From Chitinivibrionales bacterium (GTDB lineage Bacteria > Fibrobacterota > Chitinivibrionia > Chitinivibrionales > WJMI01), in contig WJMI01000019.1 of NCBI GenBank assembly GCA_014728015.1, positions 1 to 35,451 on the forward strand: a DNA stretch of 35,451 nt. The letters run 5' to 3'. Below are positions 16,601 to 23,558 of this stretch, in pieces (positions within the stretch are counted from its first letter, which is position 1; the number at the start of each line of letters is the position of its first letter). The notes below the pieces were generated by a model. It was not told where the DNA came from. It worked only from the letters and a program-made list of their open reading frames with translations, and did not search any database. Position numbers and translations under genes: made by a program.

Positions 16601-16711
16601 AATGGTGACTCTATCTGAGCCGACCGGCGGGAAGTCCCGGCAGCATGCGAGAAACAGCAGGCACATGCCGGCGACAGCGGTTCTGGGCACAATAGAAAAA
16701 CGGGTATTCAT
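13652..16711 (-). CDS. Giant lipoprotein: InlB-type repeat, cysteine-less FGE-sulfatase domain, beta-propeller, C-terminal SGNH-like domain
   Basis: 1019 aa. The signal peptide ends in FLACC (Cys23/24, lipoprotein). Residues 34-105 form one bacterial InlB/Flg_new-type repeat (VGWFGD ... NPLVIV ... MSIEGRF). Residues about 107-375 are an FGE-sulfatase fold: FEMGSN, LPTEAEWEYACR, GLYDMSGNVAEWV, RPVRGGAF and IGFR. Both FGE catalytic cysteine positions are replaced, so oxidase activity is not expected and a binding role is likely. Residues about 400-720 are a propeller sharing GGLSSDGRFLATGY and CNVSISP with the lipoprotein at 3491-4906. The last 255 residues begin FFGSSPAYHG (S768/S769) and end DSNHLNYTGA (D994, H997), recalling block I and block V of DltD/AlgJ-type SGNH domains. 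Domain set and size suggest the Fibrobacter family TIGR02171, recalled not searched. ATG 16711; a GTG at 16714 is adjacent. Confidence 0.85.
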   Translation of the reverse strand: MNTRFSIVPRTAVAGMCLLFLACCRDFPPVGSDRVTISVAPDGQGTVSMIPPDSSVQPGAVVVLSAAPDSGNVFVGWFGDTQSTENPLVIVARRSMSIEGRFAARPDAMILVPARDSVFEMGSNSGPAVAGIEDPVHEVSFTYDFHMDPFEITQKHYRDLMGHDPAAAGGYVDAGDSIPVFDITWYEAVLFCNARSKDEGYDTVYSYTACCADDQSCPYVLENLTIHYDRFGFRLPTEAEWEYACRAGSAADFYWGDSPGDAATYAWYFDNAANRAHAVGLKQPNAFGLYDMSGNVAEWVNDWLGAYDDSLAVNPVGPAHLALEEFESSWERPVRGGAFDVGTAYLRASARRLGPYETPAKVRMHEIGFRTVLGAFFVPDSAGPVVDTVPDSLSVTRTAEKSDFVSFVGTANVKLVFVQRTTARTRLYAVDFMRADIAPFVLDDSLSFHPTISPDGSRIAYSTQGVGRSSPSRVIVRPFDPAGQNALATSASRKAYIPRWWTDSASADTFLVYSDGASINSSAGWHNEKTYKHAITGMSFDGDAHVLWDDGSYHGGLSSDGRFLATGYTAARLVDLRLGDTTLLYFRAPYNGRDDNPQTCNVSISPSVEFTDHVLLLDFGYSKTSSVVGSSYGLHEIIFQCNSKLLSDEHVVSWYETPSGFDSWNHVEYTNHPDFAVAVAQGRTTDADDRVYLINLKTSAYLPVARGRGLRDPWLWIDPAEVAELPDPYADFAKYDLPIQCTGQDILGKKLKLMWKYRDEIDAVFFGSSPAYHGVNPAFVSSVRMLSMATKGSDPFTSVTVARNYALPHLDNLKVIGMALDPGFLDRDFTEEPPFMTGLYDSKGYAFDSGNDFWRTALPGEIKSKISAFDSSSWTGYDTLGFLQRRYTGESWGSAPLEQGDYSLSDSIVAENLVSVEALADSASARAIHLLVVNFPQSPAYANTSHMGRYGPSWTTYAQIVSRLETLESQNSYFHFYDAHAGGQHDYTAGDAFDSNHLNYTGATRLSARIDSVLQTFLP

Positions 16712-16738
16712 CACTAGGAATACGTGAATCCGGCGGCA

Positions 16739-17587
16739 TTATGCCTTTCGCGCCACAATGACATCCTGAAAATTCGTGTTCGTCGTCTCGCGGCACCAGC
16801 GGCCATACAGGACAGGTTGTTCCACGACCAAACCTGCCGCGGCGTATGCTTCCAGAAGCCAGTCTTCTTCAAGACCGATATTGAACTCGGGGGTCTTCAG
16901 GCTTACCGTCCGGTAATGCTCACCGGTGTATTTCATGTCGAGTGACGTGGTCCCGGCTTCGATGCGGGCCGCCGAGTGGCCGTTGATCAGGTTCGCCGTA
17001 GCCACGCACGTCCCCCCGCGCTTCAGGACACGGCATAACTCTTCCAGGTAGTGCTTTACATCAGGAGGAAGCATGTGCGTGAATACCGATGTGAGAAACG
17101 CGAAGTCAAAAGCTTCATTCTCAAAGGGAAACCGGTAGTCAGCCGGCATGACGGACCCTTTTCGATTGTACATCCTGTTGTAGATATCGGCATGATGGAA
17201 CCGGAAATGCGGGTATCGCGACGTGATATGCCGCGTGCACCAGGAAACACCCGCGCGCACGATTTCCAGGCCGTGATACCGGGCATCCGGCGAAAGGTAA
17301 TCGACGAGCCCGACCGCCATCCGGCCCATCCCGGAGCCGACATCGAGCACGGCATCATCGGGTTTCAGGCCGCAATCTTTGAACAGCGCGCTGAAACGCT
17401 CCCCTATCTCGCGATAGTTCCCCCTGCCGGTAAACACCTTCCACCGCGGCGGCACCAGCGGATCCCGTTTTCCGGAAAGCAGGTCGGCGGCCGTTGCCGG
17501 AAGATGATACACGAACCTGCCGGCGGGCGTATTGTACAGCCACCGGGCGAACGAATTGTTGTAGAACGTTCTACTCAGCGTATTCAT
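16739..17587 (-). CDS. Class I SAM-dependent methyltransferase
   Basis: 282 aa. The SAM-binding motif I is VLDVGSGMGRMAVGL, followed by an acidic LEIV (motif post-I), DFAFLTSVFTHM (motif II region) and LKRGGTC (motif III), all typical of Methyltransf_11/25 enzymes. A preceding region of about 80 residues (ARWLYNTPAGRFVY, PPRWKVFTGRGNYREIG) is family-specific and probably forms the lid. The ATG at 17587 is chosen because it follows the FemAB-like gene's stop by only 4 nt; an in-frame ATG at 17632 lies inside that gene. Placed between FemAB and the FGE lipoprotein, it is likely to methylate a sugar or glycan substituent. S-adenosylhomocysteine produced here would be cleared by the ahcY product at 33916-35346. 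Confidence 0.85.
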   Translation of the reverse strand: MNTLSRTFYNNSFARWLYNTPAGRFVYHLPATAADLLSGKRDPLVPPRWKVFTGRGNYREIGERFSALFKDCGLKPDDAVLDVGSGMGRMAVGLVDYLSPDARYHGLEIVRAGVSWCTRHITSRYPHFRFHHADIYNRMYNRKGSVMPADYRFPFENEAFDFAFLTSVFTHMLPPDVKHYLEELCRVLKRGGTCVATANLINGHSAARIEAGTTSLDMKYTGEHYRTVSLKTPEFNIGLEEDWLLEAYAAAGLVVEQPVLYGRWCRETTNTNFQDVIVARKA

Positions 17588-17591
17588 ATTT

Positions 17592-18569
17592 CTACGCGCC
17601 TGAAGCAGCGATGCGTTTTGCCGCACCGACAAGTTTCTGTATCCCGCTGCGCCGTATGACCACCCTGCTGGGCAGCTCCCTGCATCCCAGATGCTCCTTG
17701 AAGCTCGCTACTCCCGGGCTCCCGCCGCTGGGATTCATGTCGAACCAGTGGTATCCGCGCGCCGCGGCATCGCGCATGATTTCGTAGTACATGTAGTGGT
17801 TTGCCCGGATGCCGAAATCCTCCCTGGATGCGGCGGCATGCCACGCGACCGCGTGGGTATTCCAGTAGAAGCATATCACGCTGGCAAGCTGCCTGCCGTC
17901 GCGCTGGGCCGCCCACAGCACAATGTGATCCGACTGGTTCTCGCGCAACGCCTCGAAGAGCCGCCACCGGTAATCGGTAGAAGGTTTGCGCCACCGATGC
18001 CGGAGCTGCCGGTATGAGTCGAAATGCCGCCGCCAGTCTTCCACCGCCCCGGCCCGGCCAACGACCACCCCGCCGCGTTTTGCCTTGTTCACCGCGTTGA
18101 CATGGCCCCGGGACCAGCGAGCATATACCGGATCAAACCCCTCCCGAAGGTCTACCGCGTGCGTGTTGTCAGTGGCGCTGCCGGGAATATCGATTTCTCC
18201 CAGCAGCGGATCGTAGGGATTCTCCCGCCAGATGAGATTCGGAAGCCGCACCAGATGCGCGGCCGCCGCCCGGGCGTGTCCCGCGTTCAACGAATCGGCG
18301 GTGACCCAGCCGCCGAACGTGCCTGCGGGCGACGATACAAGTCGCGTTATCCCCAAACGCAAGCGTTTGCGGCACATCGCTACCACCAGCGCTGCGCCGT
18401 CGTCAAATGCAATCCATACGGGCTCCGGCATCACAGCGCCCCGGGTGTAGGCGGAAAATGCTTCGGCCCACATCGGCGTGTGAAAAAAAGTCGCATACGG
18501 ACACGCTTCGGCGGCACGAAGCCACTCATCCCGGGTTGCCGATCGTGTTTCCGTGATTGCCGCGCTCAT
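17592..18569 (-). CDS. FemAB-like/GNAT-fold aminoacyl- or acyltransferase
   Basis: 325 aa of the FemAB-related acetyltransferase (BioF2-like, PF13480) type. It starts with the usual WLRAAEACPYATFFHTPMW segment (x-FxTPxW). The second GNAT half reads HVNAVNKAKR, DSYRQL, LASVICFYWN, then NHYMYYEIMRDAAARGYHWFDMNPSGGSPGVASFKEHLG; F-D-x-x-S-G-x-x-x-G-V-x-x-FK is the conserved end of the family. FemAB proteins transfer an aminoacyl group from aminoacyl-tRNA onto an amino group of peptidoglycan, and relatives occur in exopolysaccharide loci. Here it sits after a radical SAM enzyme and before a methyltransferase, in an operon that also makes an amino sugar. An amino acid or acyl addition to the glycan is therefore the favoured inference. 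Confidence 0.83.
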   Translation of the reverse strand: MSAAITETRSATRDEWLRAAEACPYATFFHTPMWAEAFSAYTRGAVMPEPVWIAFDDGAALVVAMCRKRLRLGITRLVSSPAGTFGGWVTADSLNAGHARAAAAHLVRLPNLIWRENPYDPLLGEIDIPGSATDNTHAVDLREGFDPVYARWSRGHVNAVNKAKRGGVVVGRAGAVEDWRRHFDSYRQLRHRWRKPSTDYRWRLFEALRENQSDHIVLWAAQRDGRQLASVICFYWNTHAVAWHAAASREDFGIRANHYMYYEIMRDAAARGYHWFDMNPSGGSPGVASFKEHLGCRELPSRVVIRRSGIQKLVGAAKRIAASGA

Positions 18570-18596
18570 GCGATTTTCTGGCCCCGCCCGTTTCCG

Positions 18597-19688
18597 TTAC
18601 ACCGCGGCATCCACCCGCTTCCGGAATGCCGCGATGTCGAAATCCGGATTGATGTTCGTCTTCACGAATTCCTCAAGCCCGGCATAATCCCTATCACCGA
18701 GCCGCCCGTGCAGGCCGCGAAGGTACACCGGCGCCGCATTGCTCTCCATGCCGAGGAACAGCATGTCAAGCCAGCTCTCGCAGTTGCAGATGGTCGAGCA
18801 TGAAAAATCGATGTCACGTCCGAACCGGGCCTTGGCCGCCTTGACAGTCTCCGCGAGCGCATGTTTGAGCCCGCGGATCGAAACAAGCTTGCGCACGGGC
18901 ACGTGCGCGACAGCCGCCTTCAGGGGTACGTTCATGGGACATGCCGAAATGCGTCCTTCGGGACTCACCCGAATCGTGAAGAACTGGTTAAAGCATTCGA
19001 TGCACGAAAACGTTGTGTGCCTGCGCACGCTGTCAAAGGTATGCATGACATGCACGCCCCGTTCGCGCAGTCCCTGATACGTGCACTCGAATTCCTCGAG
19101 AAGATCGTCCCGCAGGAGAATTGAAAGCGGCCCGTCAGGCGGCATGACCGGCGTCAGCGACAGCACGATCGAGGGCGCAACCCGATGGATCCTGTCGGCC
19201 AGCTCGCCCAGACTGCCGAGATTGTTTTTGGTAACCACCGTGTTCACCGCGAGTTCGACACCGTTCATGGCTGCATCATCCACGATAGCACCGAGTTTGT
19301 CGACCACGCGGTTACCATCGATGCCCCGCGTTGCCCGGTTCACGTCGCCGGGACCGTCAACGCTCACCACGAGCCTGTCGATATACGGGAATGCCGGGAC
19401 AGCCTTGTGCGGCTGCGTCCCGTTGTGCACGATCCGGATAAAGGGATTGAAACGTGATTTCAGGTCCCGCACGATATCGGGAAGTCCGGCAACCAGGGTC
19501 GGTTCCCCGCCGGAGATATTGACTATCTTGGGAGCGAATCGCTCGAGGCCGGCGGCGATCCGTCTATAGTCGACACGTTCGTTCGCGCCGGCAGGACGCA
19601 TGACGGTGTGGTCGCAATACGTGCACGACAGGTTGCACCGGTGCGTGATTTTCCACGTGCATATCCAGGCAAAGTTATCCCTCGCCAT
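18597..19688 (-). CDS. Radical SAM enzyme with extra C-terminal cysteines (SPASM-like)
   Basis: 363 aa. The radical SAM cluster motif is C18-NLS-C22-TY-C25, followed by the SAM-binding ISGGEPT (residues 59-64) and an SVDG strand. Further cysteines at 229, 232, 250, 297, 301 and 303 could hold an auxiliary iron-sulfur cluster as in SPASM/twitch proteins, although the spacing is not textbook. The first ATG overlaps the end of the flippase gene by 14 nt and has AAGGGG 7 nt upstream, so start and coupling are well supported. No known subfamily is recognised. The context (flippase before, FemAB-like after) argues for sugar, amino-acid or peptide modification in the polysaccharide pathway. No small precursor-peptide gene was found next to it. 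Confidence 0.87.
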   Translation of the reverse strand: MARDNFAWICTWKITHRCNLSCTYCDHTVMRPAGANERVDYRRIAAGLERFAPKIVNISGGEPTLVAGLPDIVRDLKSRFNPFIRIVHNGTQPHKAVPAFPYIDRLVVSVDGPGDVNRATRGIDGNRVVDKLGAIVDDAAMNGVELAVNTVVTKNNLGSLGELADRIHRVAPSIVLSLTPVMPPDGPLSILLRDDLLEEFECTYQGLRERGVHVMHTFDSVRRHTTFSCIECFNQFFTIRVSPEGRISACPMNVPLKAAVAHVPVRKLVSIRGLKHALAETVKAAKARFGRDIDFSCSTICNCESWLDMLFLGMESNAAPVYLRGLHGRLGDRDYAGLEEFVKTNINPDFDIAAFRKRVDAAV

Positions 19689-21216
19689 TCGACGGCCCCT
19701 TGCTGAAAGCCGAGTGCAGCAGCCGGTTTACCGTATGCCATGCTTCCCTGAAAACAATATACAATACAAGGAGATAGGCGCCTGTGCCCGCGGCGCCGGC
19801 GGCCAGGACCCGCGATACATGGGCCGCAGGAGATCCGCCCGGCACAAGCCCTGCAACGGCAAGCACTACGCCAAGCATTGCCGCTCCGCACGCCACGGCG
19901 GGGACCAGCGATCGCAGATAGCGCAGGGGTGACAGGCCCACAACGTGTTGCGTAACAAACAACACGACCGGAAACAGGAGTATGGCACGGATGAGGAGCG
20001 CCCAGCACACGCCCATCATGCCGAATACGCGCCCGATAAGCACCGCGGCGCAAACAGTGACCAGCGCGAGAAGCGCCCAGCCTACGCGAAGCCAGGCCCG
20101 TCCCTTGGCGATCCAGAGTATGCCCGGATAGCTCGTGAACGAGTAGAGAATTCCCACCGGGACAAGTACGCGCAGCGGCCCGGCCGCGGGGAGCCATTTC
20201 GTGCTGGGCTTGAGGAATGTCACGGCATGCATCAGGTCCGGCGCCATGCCGCCGACCAGCACCAGAAACGGTGTCGCGGCAATCGAGACCACCACGGTGA
20301 GACGGATAAACCACACGTTCAGGCGATCGTTGTCATCCTGGAAACGCGACAGGGCAGACAAGGCGACGTTTGCAAGCACGACACCAAGCGCAAGCTGCGG
20401 CAGTGTAACAATATCGTACGCCACGCCGTAGACACCGAGCGCTGTCGCCCCGAATGTCTTGCCCACCACAAGGTAGTCTACGTTGCGCGCGCCGTAATCG
20501 ATGATGCGCTGGCAGACCATGGCAACGCCGAAGGCGAACAGGGGAAGGGCGCGCTCAACCGCCGTGAAATATCCTCCGAACCACGGTCCGTTTACAAAGA
20601 GAAGCGTGGTCGACAGGCCGAAGAACGTAACGGTCCCCCAGACGAGCGACCAGACGCCAAACCCCGCAAAGGCGAGGGCGAGAGAAACGGATGCCCCCGC
20701 GATCGCGCCCGCGACTTCGATCCCCGCGAGACGGCCGTAGCGGAACCGTCGCTGGAGCATCGCCCGGTGCACGACCGAAACACCGCTCACTGGGACCGCA
20801 ATCGCCCCCACCCGTATCAGATCGGTCAATTGCTTTTCCCCAAAGAATGATGCGAATACCGGCGCGAGCACGAATGCGATGCAATACAGGCCCATGCTCA
20901 AGACAAGGTTGAGCGTGAATACCGGCGCCAGCTCGGCTTTGCCCAGTTTCTTTTTCTGGACTATCGCAACACCCAGGCCGGCCTCGTTGACAAGATTCAG
21001 GACACCCAGCACAATAGTCACATAGCGTACCAGGCCGAAATCGTCCGGGTCCAGAAGATTCATCAGAAGCACGTGAACCACGAACACGAACGCGTACCGG
21101 ATTGCCTTGGCAAGACCCACCGCCATGCTCGAGCGCGCCGCTATCCTGCCCAAACCTTCGCCGGCACGCGGCACGGGATCGAATTCCGTTTGCGGTATTT
21201 GGCTGGTGTCAATCAT
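19675..21216 (-). CDS. Wzx-type oligosaccharide flippase (MOP superfamily)
   Basis: 513 aa with about 12-14 hydrophobic helices from residue 30 to the C-terminus. The N-terminal segment IAARSSMAVGLAKAIRYAFVF and then LLDPDDFGLVRYVTIVLGVLNLVNEAGLGVAIVQ are the typical first two helices of Wzx/polysaccharide biosynthesis proteins (LxPxDFGxxxxxxxxxxxxxxxxDxGLxxAxxQ). It would move the undecaprenyl-linked repeat unit across the inner membrane. The ATG at 21216 overlaps the TGA of the upstream GT4 gene as ATGA, which decides the start; the frame continues further upstream only as antisense-like noise. Its end overlaps the radical SAM gene by 14 nt. No Wzy polymerase is obvious in the window, though the GT-C protein at 12076-13623 is another polytopic candidate. 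Confidence 0.9.
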   Translation of the reverse strand: MIDTSQIPQTEFDPVPRAGEGLGRIAARSSMAVGLAKAIRYAFVFVVHVLLMNLLDPDDFGLVRYVTIVLGVLNLVNEAGLGVAIVQKKKLGKAELAPVFTLNLVLSMGLYCIAFVLAPVFASFFGEKQLTDLIRVGAIAVPVSGVSVVHRAMLQRRFRYGRLAGIEVAGAIAGASVSLALAFAGFGVWSLVWGTVTFFGLSTTLLFVNGPWFGGYFTAVERALPLFAFGVAMVCQRIIDYGARNVDYLVVGKTFGATALGVYGVAYDIVTLPQLALGVVLANVALSALSRFQDDNDRLNVWFIRLTVVVSIAATPFLVLVGGMAPDLMHAVTFLKPSTKWLPAAGPLRVLVPVGILYSFTSYPGILWIAKGRAWLRVGWALLALVTVCAAVLIGRVFGMMGVCWALLIRAILLFPVVLFVTQHVVGLSPLRYLRSLVPAVACGAAMLGVVLAVAGLVPGGSPAAHVSRVLAAGAAGTGAYLLVLYIVFREAWHTVNRLLHSAFSKGPSNGEG

Positions 21217-22343
21217 GCGAGCACCGCCCTGTATGCCCCGGTGATTTCCTTCACGCGGACACGGATATCGTGCCGCGCGGGGGCGACCGCAAACGCCCGT
21301 TCCGCCATGCGCCGGCGCATCCCGGCATCGCGAGCAAGCCGCGCGAGGTTCTCGGCGAGCATGCCGGTATCTCCCTCGGCGCATACCAGGCCTGTTTCTC
21401 CGTGAGACACTATGTGCGGGATATCGCAGTGGGTCGTGCCGACCACCGGCACGCCGGCAAGCAGCGACTCTATCACGCACACGGGCGCGCCGCCCTCGGT
21501 ATCGCCGTCGGGCGCCGTGATGCTGGGCGCGAGGAGGATATCGCTCGAGCCGAGCAGTTCGAGGTACCGCCCGGGATCGACGTAGCCGTGATACGTGACG
21601 CGTTTCCGCATGCCGGCCCGGGAAAGAATTCGCTCCGTCACCCGCCGAAACGGTCCGTCGCCAACGATGTGCAGTTCCAGGGAAGGCGCCTTCCGGGCCG
21701 CATCCGCGAATGCCCTGACCGCGTGCACGGGGCCCTTCTTGCGTCGGGCAAGCCCGACATACAGTACTCGGACAGCTTCGGAAGATGCGTTTCTTTTTGC
21801 ATGGCGCCGCACGCGTTCAGCATCCGCCGCCTGGTATATCACCCTGATCTTATCGCGCGGGCATCCCAGCGCCGCGATACGCGATGCCATGTGCGGACCC
21901 TCCGCAATGAAAAGCCGTCCCAGATCAAACAGCCTGAGATACCGGCGCTGCCAGGCGCGCCGGCGCGCCAGCTTGTCCACGTCGACCCCGTAGAACGTCA
22001 CGACCAGCGGCAGCCCTGTTGCCCGCACGAGATCGATGCTTCGCCAGGCCTCGGGCGCGAAATGGCCGTGCAGCAGATGCGGTTTCTCACGACGGATCAT
22101 TTCCAGGTAAGGTCCTGACGGGTACCTGGCGCGGATGCGCGCCAGGAGCATGCTGAGCGAGGCAAACATGCCGTATGTATCGAAAACCGGGTACACGCTG
22201 TCGAGCGGGAAGAGATCCCCATGCTGCCGGTACCGGCACAGCACGCATGCATCACATTCGGTGTTGCAGGCAATCTCGTTGTGCATCCACCCCTGGGTGA
22301 GGGGAAGATAGGAATTGATGAGATGCGCTACCTTGATTCGCAT
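21213..22343 (-). CDS. Family 4 glycosyltransferase (GT-B)
   Basis: 376 aa. The N-terminal MRIKVAHLINSYLP and LLHGHFAPEAWRS are typical of the acceptor domain. The C-terminal donor domain shows VLYVGLARRKKG, LHIVGDGPFR, VTYHGYVD, LAPS and EGGAPVCVIESLLAGVPVVGTTHCDIPHIV, the conserved E-x7-E region of GT4 retaining enzymes. Just after the first domain starts, four Cys residues (CNTECDACVLC) are crowded between residues 26 and 36, an oddity that might bind a metal. Coupled to wzx by ATGA and only 3 nt after the second GT4 gene. It probably adds one sugar to the lipid-linked repeat unit. Confidence 0.92.
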   Translation of the reverse strand: MRIKVAHLINSYLPLTQGWMHNEIACNTECDACVLCRYRQHGDLFPLDSVYPVFDTYGMFASLSMLLARIRARYPSGPYLEMIRREKPHLLHGHFAPEAWRSIDLVRATGLPLVVTFYGVDVDKLARRRAWQRRYLRLFDLGRLFIAEGPHMASRIAALGCPRDKIRVIYQAADAERVRRHAKRNASSEAVRVLYVGLARRKKGPVHAVRAFADAARKAPSLELHIVGDGPFRRVTERILSRAGMRKRVTYHGYVDPGRYLELLGSSDILLAPSITAPDGDTEGGAPVCVIESLLAGVPVVGTTHCDIPHIVSHGETGLVCAEGDTGMLAENLARLARDAGMRRRMAERAFAVAPARHDIRVRVKEITGAYRAVLA

Positions 22344-22346
22344 GGT

Positions 22347-23504
22347 TCACCCGTCGAAAAGCCCGGCATAAATCCGTTCTATCGCGGCAAAATGGCCCGC
22401 GTACGAGAATTTTCTGGCAAGCTCCCCGCGTGCCGAACGGCCCATCGCGCGGCGGCGTTCTTCATTCGATATAAGCTCGACGACCCGACGCGCGGCCGAG
22501 TCGATATCCCCGTGCGGCACGAGATAGCCCGACATGCCCGAAGTAAAGCATTCGGCCACCCCGCCGCTTGCGAACGCGACAACAGGAACTTCCATGGCCA
22601 TGGCCTCGAGCACCACGCCGCCGAGGCCCTCCTGCCAGCGGGGAACGTGCACGAATACGCCGGTATGCGCAAGCAACCCGGGCACCTCCCAATGCGGGAC
22701 CGGTTGGAGCACGGACACCGCGCGCTCGAGATCGTGCTCGCGTATCATGGCCATGACGCGATCGTAGTATGACTCGTGGTGGGGCGCCCTGTTCCCGAGA
22801 ATCACGAACTGCGCGCGCCCGGGAAGGTCGCGTTGAACGCCGGCGGCCAGCCGGACGAAATTGTCATGGCCCTTTACTTCCACGAATTTCGCGATGCTGA
22901 GCACGCAGATGCGCCCGCTGTCCAGTGCCGGGTGGCGTTCGTAGCGACGTTTCGGATCGAACACTGCCGGGTCGGGGCCGGGATTATACACGGTAGATGC
23001 CCTGGCGCTTTGACGGCCGTAGTACCCCCGCACCGCTTCGGAGATGCATACGACCCGATCGACAAACAGCGCTGTCCATGCGCGGTACAGCACGCGGACC
23101 GGGGCGCGCTCGAGACTCACCCGCAGATGCGCGACCGCCCGGCATCCCGCCAGCCGTGCCGCCGGATAAAACGGCATATCGATGACATCAGAGAAGTGCA
23201 CGAGCCGGATGCCGTTTCCGCGCAGATACCGCACGAGGGCGGGTACAGCCGCGACGGTGCTGCAAAGGGATGCCAGAAACAAGGCCGGTCTCGCCGGGGA
23301 GCGCAGCCGGGCGAACGGGAGTATCTTGACTGTTACGTGAAGATCGCGCAGGCGCGCCGCCAAGGAGCCCTCGCCGGGAAGCACGGCATGGACGTCCCGG
23401 CCGTGACGGCCGCTGAAATGCTCGATAAGCTTGAGCGTGCTTATCGGCATGCCGGTATCCAGCTCCGTAAGGGAGCAGAAAAAACAGAGTGCGCGTGGCT
23501 TCAT
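22347..23504 (-). CDS. Family 4 glycosyltransferase (GT-B)
   Basis: 385 aa. It opens with KPRALCFFCSLTELDTGMPISTLKLIEHF and has HFSD in the acceptor half. The donor half carries SIAKFVEVKGHDNFVRLA, FVILGNR, VHVPRWQEGLGGVVLEAMAMEVPVVAF and GGVAECF, the E-x7-E nucleotide-sugar pocket of GT4 enzymes. The ATG at 23504 is chosen because homologues begin near the first beta strand. An ATG at 23552 in the same frame would add 16 Arg-rich residues and bring the gene within 7 nt of the aminotransferase stop, so it remains possible. Neither site has a good Shine-Dalgarno sequence. Substrates are unknown. Confidence 0.9.
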   Translation of the reverse strand: MKPRALCFFCSLTELDTGMPISTLKLIEHFSGRHGRDVHAVLPGEGSLAARLRDLHVTVKILPFARLRSPARPALFLASLCSTVAAVPALVRYLRGNGIRLVHFSDVIDMPFYPAARLAGCRAVAHLRVSLERAPVRVLYRAWTALFVDRVVCISEAVRGYYGRQSARASTVYNPGPDPAVFDPKRRYERHPALDSGRICVLSIAKFVEVKGHDNFVRLAAGVQRDLPGRAQFVILGNRAPHHESYYDRVMAMIREHDLERAVSVLQPVPHWEVPGLLAHTGVFVHVPRWQEGLGGVVLEAMAMEVPVVAFASGGVAECFTSGMSGYLVPHGDIDSAARRVVELISNEERRRAMGRSARGELARKFSYAGHFAAIERIYAGLFDG

Positions 23505-23558
23505 AGAGCTGTCGCGATGCCTGGTCCGCGCGCGTGCCCGCCGGCGCGGCATCGCTGG

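Noticed and set aside
18597-19688. RiPP-type precursor peptide for the radical SAM enzyme
   Set aside because: Gaps on both sides are tiny or overlapping, leaving no room for a precursor gene nearby.
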